A DNA stretch of 48,136 bases. Origin: CAYRTV01 sp964505785 (lineage in GTDB: Bacteria; Acidobacteriota; Aminicenantia; Aminicenantales; Aminicenantaceae). Each line of letters starts with the position of its first letter. Position 1 is the first letter of the stretch. The DNA is taken from assembly GCA_964505785.1 (NCBI GenBank), contig CAZDJZ010000020.1:1-48136 (forward strand). Direction: 5' to 3'. Positions 32,840 through 41,102 of the stretch are shown here, piece after piece. A program made the position numbers and the translations under genes. Under the pieces are notes generated by a model, which was not told the origin of the DNA, searched no databases, and saw only the letters and a program-made list of their open reading frames with translations.

Positions 32840-32888
32840 TTTATTTTTTGATTTTTGATTTTGATCAGGTAACTTCTTACTTTTTATT
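32840..32888 (-). repeat. A-tract module, inverted copy
   Basis: On the minus strand it reads AAAAAGTAAGAAGTTACC, then ATCAAAATCAAAAATC, matching the module after ligA. Confidence 0.5.
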
Positions 32889-32981
32889 GATTTACCTTCA
32901 CCTTCTCCTTGCCGAGGCAGTCGAAGATTGTCACGCGGCTTACGACCGCTCGCAGTGACTTGGAGGCTTGTACAGGGAGAT

Positions 32982-33048
32982 GCTCGCTTTGTTCAGGATG
33001 AGTCAGGGGGCTGTTTTCGAACTAAAGAAACAGCCTAATAATATTCCA
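32982..33048 (+). mobile_element. Element A right-end fragment (copy 6)
   Basis: Contains TTCAGGATGA, CTGTTTTCGAACTAA and AATAATATTCCAG, corresponding to the right end of copy 1 (TCATTTTCGAACTAATAATCCAGG) with a small insertion. CTGTTT (33011-33016) and AAACAG (33028-33033) can pair. The stop codon and last codons of the minus-strand Nramp-like gene lie inside it. The sequence between 32889 and 32981 has only weak similarity to other repeats. Confidence 0.5.
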
Positions 33049-34227
33049 GACCCCTAAAACCGTAACGATCAGAATAATGGTTATACCTGCCATGTTTTGT
33101 TTCCAATCGTTCACCATACCGCCCATTTCCTTGCGGTTATTGAGCATGGCCAGCAGAAAAATGGAAGCGGCCGGCAGGATAAGTCCATTGGCCATCTGGG
33201 CGAAAATGATAACAGAGATCGGATTGAAGCGGAATAGGGAAACGGCCAGGCCGACTATGATCACGATCAGCCATACTGCGCGGAACCGGCGTGAATTGGG
33301 CTGAATTTCCCACCCCAGGATTCCAGAAGAGGCGAAGGCCGCGGCGTAAGGAGCCGTGACCGCCGAACTCATGCCTGCGGCGAAAAAACCGATCCCGAAC
33401 AGCCATTTGGTCAGGGGGCCAAAGAGGGGCTTAAGCTGTTCGGCCATTTGCGCGCCGCTGGTCACATCCATTCCCCGCATGAAAAATGCAGCCGCGGAGG
33501 TGACCACGATTGACATGGAAATCAATCCGCCCAGACTGACGGAAAGCAGCAGGTCTTTTCTAACTTTTTTAATATCCTTGGGGGTGGTCCATTTTTGCCT
33601 GACTGCTGAAGAATGAAGAAAAAGATTATAGGGGACCACAGTGGTTCCGATTAAAGCCAAAACAAGGGGAAGGGATCCTTCCGGGACAGAGGGGACAAGG
33701 CCGGATAAAATGGATTTTAAGTCCGGCAGGACGATGATAAAAGTGGTGATAAAAGAAATACTCATAATAAAGACAAGATAGACCAGAAACCTTTCAACAA
33801 AACGGTAAGCGCGCCGGCTGAGAATAAAAACAGCGGCAAGTGCGATTATCACCACCCATATTTTCTGGGGTATTTCCGTAATCATGGACAAACCCAGGGA
33901 ACCGCCGATGATATTTCCCGCTTCGTAAGCGGCGCATCCGAAAGTCACTGCGGACAAGGTCAGGACGATGTAGATCAACCGTGTGAGTGGATTTCCGGAA
34001 TATTCCCGCAGGGCCTGGCCCAGATCTTTTCCCGATCCCAGGCTCAAGCGGCCCGTCATTTCCTGCAAAATAATGGTGGTTACAGTGGCGAAAACAAGGG
34101 CATATAACAGGGCGTAACCAAAGTCGGCTCCAGCCAAAGAACAGGTGGTGACGGTTCCGGGTCCGATAAAGGCGGCGGTGACCAAAAATCCGGGGCCGAA
34201 AGAGGATTTCCTATTTTTTCCAGCCAT
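33022..34227 (-). CDS. Nramp-related transporter lacking the metal-binding residues
   Basis: A 401-residue inner-membrane protein of the Nramp fold with about eleven helices. Overall similarity to MntH is clear: GPGFLVTAAFIGPGT...LAGADFGYALLYA aligns with the MntH first helix. However, the DPGN metal motif is GPGT here, and the TM6 MPH motif is VPYN (GTTVVPYNLFLHSS). The Asp, Asn and Met ligands are therefore all replaced, and transition-metal transport is unlikely. It overlaps hyuB by 17 bases. In Bacillus subtilis an Nramp homologue (YcsG) sits with 5-oxoprolinase genes, so uptake of 5-oxoproline or a similar organic substrate is a reasonable inference. The start at 34227 follows GGAGGGGG. 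Confidence 0.85.
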   Translation of the reverse strand: MAGKNRKSSFGPGFLVTAAFIGPGTVTTCSLAGADFGYALLYALVFATVTTIILQEMTGRLSLGSGKDLGQALREYSGNPLTRLIYIVLTLSAVTFGCAAYEAGNIIGGSLGLSMITEIPQKIWVVIIALAAVFILSRRAYRFVERFLVYLVFIMSISFITTFIIVLPDLKSILSGLVPSVPEGSLPLVLALIGTTVVPYNLFLHSSAVRQKWTTPKDIKKVRKDLLLSVSLGGLISMSIVVTSAAAFFMRGMDVTSGAQMAEQLKPLFGPLTKWLFGIGFFAAGMSSAVTAPYAAAFASSGILGWEIQPNSRRFRAVWLIVIIVGLAVSLFRFNPISVIIFAQMANGLILPAASIFLLAMLNNRKEMGGMVNDWKQNMAGITIILIVTVLGVWNIIRLFL

Positions 34228-35776
34228 ATCCGCCCCCTCCGGGAGTTTCAATCCGGAGAATATCTCCGGATTGAGCCTGGATATTCACCTTGGAACCAAG
34301 CTTCTGTTTTTTGCCCTTTGAGATCAATAGGTTCCGGCCTTTTTTCCCGTTCTCTCCCCCGTTGAGTCCATATGGGGAAAAAGATCGTCTTTCGGAAATA
34401 ATGGATATTTGCGTCGGGGTCAGAAACTGATATTCCCGGATAATTCCGTTTCCGCCTTTATTGCCGCCTTTCCCTCCGGATTTTCGCCGGAGACCGTACC
34501 TGCGGATACGGAGCGGAAGGTAAATTTCCATAGCTTCCAGGGGGGTATTCAATGAATTGGTCATATGGGTGTGAATTCCGCTGAGCCCGCTGTGCTCGGC
34601 ACTGGCTCCCATTCCGCCGCCGATGGTTTCATAGTAAGCAAAGGCTTTGCCGGTGCGGGGGTCATGACCTCCGAAGGTCACGTTGTTCATGGTGCCGGAA
34701 CTGGCAGCAGGAATTCTGTCCGGAACCGCTCCGTAAAGAGCGCCAAGGAGAACATCAACGATCCGTTGGGATGTCTCCACATTTCCGCCGGCTGTAGCTG
34801 CAGGAAACCGCGCATTGACGACACTGCCTTCCGGTGCCTTTATCCTCAACGGCCGCATGAGACCGGTGTTAAAAGGAATATCTTCCTCAACCAGGGAGCG
34901 GAAGACATAGAGCACCGCGGAATAGGTGACGGCGGAATTGGCATTCACACCTCCCTGGACCTGCGGAGATGACCCGCTGAAGTCAATTTCCGCTTCATCC
35001 CCATTAATTGTTACAGCTGCTTCTATCCTCACAGGGTCACCTGTGATTCCGTCGTCATCCAGGAAATCATGGAATGTCCAGTGTCCGTCGGGCATGTCTT
35101 GGATAGTCCGACGGAGAATGGTTTCCGTGTAGTCCTGAACGAGCTCGGTGTAGCGGATTATTTTTTCAAGTCCATACTTTTTAATGATTTCCAGAAGTCT
35201 TGTCCGGCCTTTATGATTGGCTGCAATTTGGGCAAACAGGTCGCCTTGTCTTTCTTCCGGAGTCCGGACATTGGCTAAAATCAAATTCATCACATGCGGA
35301 TCCACATGGTCTTTGCGCAGTAATTTAACCGGCGGGATAATCAAACCTTCCTGGAAAATTTCCGAGGCGAGGGGCATGGAACCGGGGCTCATTCCGCCTA
35401 CATCCGAATGGTGAGCCCGGTTGGCGGAAAAAAAGGCCAGACGGTTATCAGCGAAAACCGGGGTTATGCAGGTGATGTCAGGAAGATGGGTTCCGCCGCG
35501 GTAAGGATGATTAAGAATAACAAGATCCCCGTCTTCATATTCGATGTTTTTTAAGGAAGCCTGGACGGACAAAGGCATTGCACCCAGATGAACGGGAATA
35601 TGAGACCCTTGGGCGAATGTTTCACCCTCTTTGTTAAAAAGTGCACAGGAAAAATCGCGGCGTTCCTTGATGTTGGGAGAAAGAGCGGTACGCTCCAGCA
35701 CAGCACCCATCTCCTCGGAGATGGAGATGAAAATATTTTTAAATAATTCCAATTCAATAGGATCAAATTCCGGCAT
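34211..35776 (-). CDS. hyuB: Hydantoinase B / 5-oxoprolinase subunit B family
   Basis: A 521-residue cytoplasmic subunit of the HyuA/HyuB class of ATP-dependent amide hydrolases (hydantoinases, 5-oxoprolinases; related to acetone carboxylase subunits). Typical segments: DPIELELFKN at the start, NHPYRGGTHLPDIT (about 98-111), HHSDVGGMSPGSMP (about 130-143), NTPLEAMEIYLPLRIRRYGLRR and the glycine-rich end TPGGGGYGW. The start at 35776 is one base after the hyuA stop and has GAAGG upstream; an upstream TTG at 35800 is less likely. It acts with HyuA. Hydantoin versus 5-oxoproline cannot be decided by eye. Confidence 0.92.
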   Translation of the reverse strand: MPEFDPIELELFKNIFISISEEMGAVLERTALSPNIKERRDFSCALFNKEGETFAQGSHIPVHLGAMPLSVQASLKNIEYEDGDLVILNHPYRGGTHLPDITCITPVFADNRLAFFSANRAHHSDVGGMSPGSMPLASEIFQEGLIIPPVKLLRKDHVDPHVMNLILANVRTPEERQGDLFAQIAANHKGRTRLLEIIKKYGLEKIIRYTELVQDYTETILRRTIQDMPDGHWTFHDFLDDDGITGDPVRIEAAVTINGDEAEIDFSGSSPQVQGGVNANSAVTYSAVLYVFRSLVEEDIPFNTGLMRPLRIKAPEGSVVNARFPAATAGGNVETSQRIVDVLLGALYGAVPDRIPAASSGTMNNVTFGGHDPRTGKAFAYYETIGGGMGASAEHSGLSGIHTHMTNSLNTPLEAMEIYLPLRIRRYGLRRKSGGKGGNKGGNGIIREYQFLTPTQISIISERRSFSPYGLNGGENGKKGRNLLISKGKKQKLGSKVNIQAQSGDILRIETPGGGGYGWKK

Positions 35777-35777
35777 T

Positions 35778-37766
35778 CTAACCTTCTTTTTGTATGACAA
35801 GATTTAATAACGCATCGACCTCGAGACAGTATCCGGGAGGAAGAAAAGCGGTTGATTCAATGTCGACGACAAGGGCCGGTCCTGAAATCCGGTTGCCGCA
35901 TTTAAGACGGTCACGGACATAAACCGGAGTTTTAAACCGGCGATTTTGGAAAATAAGGCCTTGATGTTTGGTTAAAGCCGTGCCGGCATCGCCGCCTTCC
36001 TGCGGCTGTTTTGCTAATTTGATTTTTTCAGTTTTTCCTACAGTTTTAACTCTGAGGTTTACGATTTCTACGGGCTGTTTGGGGTGATTGTAGGCGTATA
36101 AAAGGAAGTGGGTCTGGTGAAAATTTTTTATGGTATCCTGCCAGCAGGTGAATGGAATGGGAATTTCAAAAGATTGCCCAAAATACCGTATATCCAGAAA
36201 TTTTTGGAATTTGATCCGTTCTGAGGGGAATCCTTCTTTTTTCATGTCATTCAGCCCCTGCTCCATGATCCGGGAAAACAGGGATTTGATTTCAGTTTCC
36301 TGTATTTCATCTGATTTTTTCAAGATGGAATGAGAGTAATCCTTAATGGAATCAGCCAGAAGCAGCCCTAGGGCGGAAAGCACACCGGCATTCTTTGGAA
36401 CCACGATCCGGGGGATTTGGAGATGGGATGCCATTTCTGCTGCGTGCATGCCTCCGGCTCCACCAAAAGAAAAAAGCGCGAAATTGCGGACATCAATGCC
36501 TTTTTCGATGGATATGACCCGGATGGCTTTTTCCATATTGGCATTGGCGATGGCAATGATTCCGGCTGCTGTTTCCTGGGTGGATTTATTGATTTTCCGG
36601 CCCAGGCGGGAGACAGCCGCATGACTTTTTTCCGGTTGGATTTTCATGTTTCCGCCTAAAAAAAAGTCCGGGTCAAGACGGCCCAGTACCAGATTGGCAT
36701 CCGTAACCGTCGGCTGGTCGCCTCTACCATAACAGGCCGGCCCTGGATCGGCGCCTGCGCTTTCCGGCCCTACGCGCAGGGAACCTCCTTTGTCCATGTA
36801 CGCCAGCGAGCCTCCTCCGGCACCGACTGTATGGATATCAATTATAGGGAGGCGGACGGGAAATTCACCGATCATATTTTCATTGGTCCAGCGGATGGAT
36901 TTATCCACCAAAGAAACATCGGAAGATGTCCCCCCCATGTCGAAAGTCACCAGTTGCGGAAATCCGGATAAATGACCTATATGATGCGCGGCGACAACTC
37001 CACCGGCGGGTCCGGACAAAGCGGTTCGAATTGGCTCTTTCCGGGCTGTCCCGGGAGAAATATGACCTTCGTTGGACTGCATGATGCGAAGATCCGCTCC
37101 TGAAAGCTTTTGATCCAAACGGGAAAGATAGCGGCCGACCACCGGCATCAGGTAAGCATTGACCGCAGCTGCGGTGGTTCGTTCATACTCACGGTATTCC
37201 GGAAGAATTTCACTGGAACGGGAGACAGGAAGACCTGTTTTTTGAAGAGCTTCGTGAATGATTATTTCATTTTCCGGATTGGCGTAGGCATTTATCAAGC
37301 AGACAGCAACGGCTTCCGCTTTCAATTGTCGTATCTTGGCCAGGCATTTTTCGATGTCTTCGGATATAACTTTTTTTTCAATCCGGCTGTCAGGACCGGT
37401 TCTTTCTTCGATCCCCACACAATGGCTGGGATGGAGAAGGGGCGTTCTGGATTCTCCTCTGAGCCGGTAGAGATGTTTCCGGACCTGCCGCCGGATGAAA
37501 ATGATATCCTCGAAACCTTTGGTGGTGATAAGGACAATCCGGCCTCCTTTTCTTTCCAGCAGGGCATTGGTGGCCACAGTTGTTCCATGGTGAATTTTGC
37601 GCAGCTCATCAGAAGAGAGGCAATCCTTGATGCCGGAAAGGATGGCTTGGGACGGGTCGGCGGGAGTGGAGGGGAATTTTTTTATTTCAATTTTTCTATT
37701 CCGGCAAATGATGAAATCTGTAAACGTCCCACCGGTATCGATCCCGATTTGAATAGATGTTTTCAT
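35778..37766 (-). CDS. hyuA: Hydantoinase A / 5-oxoprolinase subunit A family
   Basis: A 662-residue ATP-using subunit. The N-terminal Hydant_A_N domain has the nucleotide-binding GIDTGGTFTDF (about 8-18) and HHGTTVATNALLERKGG (about 59-75). The central hydantoinase A domain has GPAGGVVAAHHIG, VTFDMGGTSSDVSLV and GAGGGSLAYMD, followed by a C-terminal domain (about 500-662). It phosphorylates the amide/lactam substrate for ring opening with HyuB. AGAGGT lies upstream of the start. It follows ridA by 82 bases and is followed directly by hyuB and the Nramp-like gene, forming one operon. Confidence 0.93.
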   Translation of the reverse strand: MKTSIQIGIDTGGTFTDFIICRNRKIEIKKFPSTPADPSQAILSGIKDCLSSDELRKIHHGTTVATNALLERKGGRIVLITTKGFEDIIFIRRQVRKHLYRLRGESRTPLLHPSHCVGIEERTGPDSRIEKKVISEDIEKCLAKIRQLKAEAVAVCLINAYANPENEIIIHEALQKTGLPVSRSSEILPEYREYERTTAAAVNAYLMPVVGRYLSRLDQKLSGADLRIMQSNEGHISPGTARKEPIRTALSGPAGGVVAAHHIGHLSGFPQLVTFDMGGTSSDVSLVDKSIRWTNENMIGEFPVRLPIIDIHTVGAGGGSLAYMDKGGSLRVGPESAGADPGPACYGRGDQPTVTDANLVLGRLDPDFFLGGNMKIQPEKSHAAVSRLGRKINKSTQETAAGIIAIANANMEKAIRVISIEKGIDVRNFALFSFGGAGGMHAAEMASHLQIPRIVVPKNAGVLSALGLLLADSIKDYSHSILKKSDEIQETEIKSLFSRIMEQGLNDMKKEGFPSERIKFQKFLDIRYFGQSFEIPIPFTCWQDTIKNFHQTHFLLYAYNHPKQPVEIVNLRVKTVGKTEKIKLAKQPQEGGDAGTALTKHQGLIFQNRRFKTPVYVRDRLKCGNRISGPALVVDIESTAFLPPGYCLEVDALLNLVIQKEG

Positions 37767-37780
37767 GTGATACCTCTGTT

Positions 37781-37816
37781 ATCCGGAGGCCTGCGGAGCA
37801 GGCCGCGGGGATCTTA
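37781..37816. repeat. Hairpin repeat (GGCCTGC-GGA-GCAGGCC)
   Basis: A perfect 7-bp stem at 37788-37794 and 37798-37804, followed by CGCGGGGATCTT. The same hairpin with a different loop lies at the end of the window (48108-48125), also followed by GAGGATCTT. It separates ridA from hyuA and could form in the transcript. Confidence 0.55.
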
Positions 37817-37848
37817 TTGTGCTGTAATGAGTAAAAAGTCAGGAGAGC

Positions 37849-38313
37849 CTATTTAACGGCGATGGCTTCAATCTCAACTTTAACGTCTTTTGGTAACCGG
37901 GCGACTTCAACCGCAGCGCGTGCGGGGTAAGGTGCATTGAAAAATTCATCATAGACAGCATTCATTTTGGAAAAATCGTTCATATCCTGAAGAAAAACCG
38001 TGCATTTCACTACATTTTCCAGGGAACTTCCGGCTGCTTCCAGAACAGAATTTAAATTCGTTAAAACCAAGCGGGTTTGTTCTTCTACATCTCCAGTCGA
38101 AAGATCACCGGTGGATGGGTCGATGGCGATTTGCCCGGAAACAAAGATGAATCCATTGGCTTCAATAGCTTGCGAGTAAGGGCCTATAGCCGCCGGGGCG
38201 TTTTGGGTTTTAATTTCTTTTTTCATTTGAATACTCCTTTCTTGACAGGAAATAAGAGCAGGGCCAATCAGGGCCGCACACCCCAGTACCATCAGAGCTT
38301 CCCGTCGTTCCAT
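37849..38313 (-). CDS. ridA: RidA family protein, possible dual-start lipoprotein/cytosolic form
   Basis: RidA (YjgF/YER057c) hydrolyses reactive enamines and imines, such as 2-aminoacrylate, released by PLP dehydratases. Core motifs: IGPYSQA near the N-terminus of the domain, FVSGQIA, and the key arginine in PYPARAAVEVARLP. Two starts each have a good ribosome binding site. ATG 38313 (GGAGGA) gives 154 residues beginning with a lipoprotein-like signal (MERREALMVLG...LISC, lipobox Cys23). ATG 38226 (AAAGGAG) gives the usual 125-residue cytosolic form (MKKEIKTQ). A promoter near 38351-38379 places transcription start before 38313. Located upstream of hyuA and on the same strand as the dehydratase operon. 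Confidence 0.92.
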   Translation of the reverse strand: MERREALMVLGCAALIGPALISCQERSIQMKKEIKTQNAPAAIGPYSQAIEANGFIFVSGQIAIDPSTGDLSTGDVEEQTRLVLTNLNSVLEAAGSSLENVVKCTVFLQDMNDFSKMNAVYDEFFNAPYPARAAVEVARLPKDVKVEIEAIAVK

Positions 38314-38350
38314 ATTAGTCCTCCAAATAGAGTAGATATATACCATGCTT

Positions 38351-38379
38351 TTTATATATCATTCCATGAATGTTTTCAA
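38351..38379 (-). promoter_or_regulatory. Sigma-70-type promoter of ridA
   Basis: Minus strand: -35 TTGAAA (38379-38374), 17-base spacer, -10 TATAAA (38356-38351). Transcription would start near 38344, about 30 bases before the longer ridA start. Confidence 0.5.
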
Positions 38380-38380
38380 A

Positions 38381-38399
38381 TGATATCTCTTGTATATCA
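38381..38399. promoter_or_regulatory. Inverted repeat, candidate operator
   Basis: TGATAT-CTCTTGT-ATATCA, perfect six-base arms, lies between the divergent ridA and response-regulator promoters, next to the ridA -35. It could bind a dimeric regulator of either gene. Confidence 0.35.
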
Positions 38400-38415
38400 A
38401 ATCTCAAAAAAGGCC

Positions 38416-38444
38416 TTGACAGAAAAAAATAACTGCTTTAGCAT
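38416..38444 (+). promoter_or_regulatory. Sigma-70-type promoter of the response regulator
   Basis: -35 TTGACA (38416-38421) is a perfect match; 17-base spacer; -10 TAGCAT (38439-38444). The leader to ATG 38464 is short, with only a weak AGG as ribosome binding site. Confidence 0.5.
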
Positions 38445-38463
38445 TTATATTCAGGTTTTGTAT

Positions 38464-38847
38464 ATGTCAGCTAAAAAAGTACTTATAATCGAAGATGAGG
38501 GAATTGTATCCAGCGACCTGCGCAGTTTTTTAACCCCGCTCGGTTACACAGTAACCGCTTCCGTATTTTCCGGGGAAGAAGCCCTGCAATATTGCCGCAG
38601 TGATCCTCCGGATGCGGTTTTAATCGATATCGGGCTGCAGGGCCGGTTAGATGGTATTGAAACCGCCCGGCTGCTTAAAAAAGAACGGCAGGTCCCTTTC
38701 ATATACATCACCGGATTTGCAGATGAAAAGACAATCGGCCGGGCCCGCAAGACCGGGCCTGAAGGATTGCTCCTTAAACCGATTGCCGAAAAGGAACTTG
38801 AAAAAGCCTTGGAACGGATATTTAAGAAGAAAAAAGTAAAAAAATAA
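38464..38847 (+). CDS. Single-domain response regulator
   Basis: A 127-residue stand-alone receiver domain. Seen: acidic pair E10-D11 (IIEDEG), phosphoacceptor D55 (VLIDIGL), T83 (YITGFAD) and K105 (LLLKPIAEKEL). The sequence resembles receivers partnered with PAS/HWE-type sensor kinases (EDEGIVSSDL, GLQGRLDGIETA). No output domain follows; the tail is lysine-rich. The start at ATG 38464 is chosen because the receiver fold begins there and a TTGACA promoter lies just upstream. The open frame extends to 38077 but overlaps ridA. No kinase is in the window. Confidence 0.9.
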   Translation: MSAKKVLIIEDEGIVSSDLRSFLTPLGYTVTASVFSGEEALQYCRSDPPDAVLIDIGLQGRLDGIETARLLKKERQVPFIYITGFADEKTIGRARKTGPEGLLLKPIAEKELEKALERIFKKKKVKK

Positions 38848-38864
38848 TCCTCTTGCAGCAGCCG

Positions 38865-41102
38865 TCAGTCCAACACTGTAATCACAACTGAACCCTTTTG
38901 AGTGGAGCCGGTTTTGGTTTTCGCTTTGAAGCTTAAGGTGTGCCGGCCTGGTTTTATATGCCAATAAAAAACAAAGTTCCCAAGGGCGGACGCTAATGTT
39001 ATCCCATCGGCCAGCCATTCAAATCCAGCGATTTCCATCCCGGATGGAATCACGGCTCGTAATGGGACCGTCTGGAATTCGGGTTTCAGCACCGGATCGA
39101 TTTGGTAGATGGTTCCATGGGATGGGTTGATAATATGGATCCGGCTGGGTTCCTCTCGGGCGGAAAAAGCCGGAATGCGGCTGGATGGAGAATGCCTGCG
39201 GCAAATGTCTTTGGGTTCGGTACCCGGGATGAATATCTCTTCGATGGTTCCCGGGCATTCTGAGGAAACCAGCAATCCGGATTCAGGACAAATCCGCTGC
39301 CGGATGAGAGTTTCCGGGGCTGTAAATCCGAGAGGCGGGTTTTTCCGGTGAAGCAGCAGCATAATATCCCTAAACAAAGGGCCGCATCCGGTGACTCCTG
39401 AAACAGTATGCATCGGTTCACCGTTGAAATTACCCGCCCAGACTCCAACCGTATAGTCAGGAGTGAATCCCACCGCCCAGTTATCTCTGAAATCCTTGCT
39501 TGTTCCGGTTTTAACGGCACAGGCAAAGGGAAGATGAAGAGGGGACCGGTAGCCGAAAGCGGGAATACGGGCATCCGCATCAGAAAGAATATGGGTGAGG
39601 ATGTAAGCAATTTCCGGGGAAAAGACCCTGGTTTCCGTAAATTCATTTGAAATTTCATCGGGTGGTTCCGGTGGCTTCAGGCGCCAGGACGCGGGCTTGA
39701 AAACGCCCCCTCTGCTTAAAGCGGAGTAAGCCTGGGCCAACTCCAGAAGAGTGACTTCTCCATTACCCAGAGCCAAGCCGACACCATAATAGGAAGAAGG
39801 ACGGACAAACGTAGTGAAGCCGGCTTGCTTGAGTTTCATATATAGACGTTCAGTACCAAGGCGTTCAGTTAATTGGACGGCTGGGATATTATAGGAACAT
39901 GCCAGTGCTTGCCGGAGGCGGACAAGGCCGTGAAATTTATGATCGTAGTTGACCGGCTGGTAGGGCCCGGACGGGGTTGGATATTCAACCGGACCGTCAA
40001 AAAGGACATCCGCAGCACTCATTCCTTGTTGAAGTGCCAGGCCGTAGGCAAAGGGCTTAAGGGTTGAGCCCGGTTGACGAAGGGAGACTGCGCCGTTGAC
40101 CTGGCCTTGATGATGGATGTCGAAAAAATCCCGGGAGCCGGCCATGCTGATGATATCACCGCTGCAATTGTCAATGACTATGGCTGCGGCTTGAGTTATA
40201 TTGTGCCGGGACAGGGAAGCAATATGATCTTTGACCAGATGCTGGATATGATTTTGGAGATCAAGGTCGAGAGTGGTTTGGATGTCCAGGCCGGAAGTTT
40301 TATCCCCAATGGTACAATTTGCCAGTACAAAATCACAGAAATGAGGTGCAACAAAATGGGACCGGACCGGTTTCAGTTTTAATTTTTGCTGCAAGGCCCG
40401 GTCATGCTCGGATTCTGCAGCCAATCGATACGAAAAAACTTTATTCAGGATTTCTTTTTGCGTACTGAGAATACGGGGATCTTGCAGATAAGGATTAAAA
40501 CGTGATGGTGAGCGGGGCAGCGCCGCTAGGAATGCGGCTTCAGCCAAGGTGAGGTCCCGGCAGGATTTATCGAAATAGGTTTGGGAGGCCGCTTCGATGC
40601 CATAGGCCTGATTCCCGTAATAAATACGATTCAAGTATTGGGTCAAAATCCGGTCTTTAGTCAGAGCTTTTTCCAATCGTAAGGCAGTCCAGGTTTCGCG
40701 GATTTTTGAAAAGATGGTTCGAGGGCCGGGGTAAATATTCCGCGCCAGCTGCTGGGTGATGGTGGATCCTCCGGAAACAATCCGCCCTTGAGAAACATTC
40801 TGCCGTAAGGCTCGGAAAAGAGAAAAGATGTTCACCCCCGGATGCCAATAAAAAAACCGGTCTTCTGCAGCTAAAGTGGCTGCAATCACTTCCGCAGGGA
40901 TTTGTTCCCGCTTTAACCAGCGGCAGCTTCCGCTTTGATCGGAAAAAACCTCCCTGAGAACGCGGCCGTTTCTATCGAGGATACGGAAAGAAACCATGGA
41001 TTGAGGAGACAATGAAGATTCCGGCACGGGCCAATATAAAGAAGCCAAGCCGGCTGCCGCCATAAGGGCGGCTGCAATAAATAATTTTCCGTTTGCCCTC
41101 AT
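38865..41102 (-). CDS. pbpC: Penicillin-binding protein 1C
   Basis: A bifunctional periplasmic peptidoglycan synthase of 745 residues with one N-terminal membrane anchor (about 6-24). The GT51 glycosyltransferase domain has catalytic E80 in AAEDRFF and GGSTITQQLA (111-120). The transpeptidase domain has SxxK at S346-K349 (PGSTLKP), SYN at 403-405 and KTGT at 531-534. A BiPBP-type C-terminal domain (about 650-745) is typical of PBP1C. Its start overlaps the alpha-2-macroglobulin stop by four bases, the same pairing as pbpC-yfhM in E. coli, where the two proteins are thought to act together in envelope defence. Confidence 0.95.
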   Translation of the reverse strand: MRANGKLFIAAALMAAAGLASLYWPVPESSLSPQSMVSFRILDRNGRVLREVFSDQSGSCRWLKREQIPAEVIAATLAAEDRFFYWHPGVNIFSLFRALRQNVSQGRIVSGGSTITQQLARNIYPGPRTIFSKIRETWTALRLEKALTKDRILTQYLNRIYYGNQAYGIEAASQTYFDKSCRDLTLAEAAFLAALPRSPSRFNPYLQDPRILSTQKEILNKVFSYRLAAESEHDRALQQKLKLKPVRSHFVAPHFCDFVLANCTIGDKTSGLDIQTTLDLDLQNHIQHLVKDHIASLSRHNITQAAAIVIDNCSGDIISMAGSRDFFDIHHQGQVNGAVSLRQPGSTLKPFAYGLALQQGMSAADVLFDGPVEYPTPSGPYQPVNYDHKFHGLVRLRQALACSYNIPAVQLTERLGTERLYMKLKQAGFTTFVRPSSYYGVGLALGNGEVTLLELAQAYSALSRGGVFKPASWRLKPPEPPDEISNEFTETRVFSPEIAYILTHILSDADARIPAFGYRSPLHLPFACAVKTGTSKDFRDNWAVGFTPDYTVGVWAGNFNGEPMHTVSGVTGCGPLFRDIMLLLHRKNPPLGFTAPETLIRQRICPESGLLVSSECPGTIEEIFIPGTEPKDICRRHSPSSRIPAFSAREEPSRIHIINPSHGTIYQIDPVLKPEFQTVPLRAVIPSGMEIAGFEWLADGITLASALGNFVFYWHIKPGRHTLSFKAKTKTGSTQKGSVVITVLD

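Noticed and set aside
34228..34251. Upstream start for the Nramp-like gene
   Set aside because: ATG 34227 gives the MAGKNRKSS N-terminus with GGAGG suitably placed; the longer form only adds residues translated from the hyuB glycine-rich end.
37110..37856. 248-codon plus-strand frame opposite hyuA
   Set aside because: It lies antisense to conserved hyuA sequence and has no ribosome binding site or recognisable domain.
38077..38463. Longer start for the response regulator
   Set aside because: The extension overlaps ridA, adds sequence unrelated to receivers, and lies upstream of the TTGACA promoter; ATG 38464 fits the domain start.
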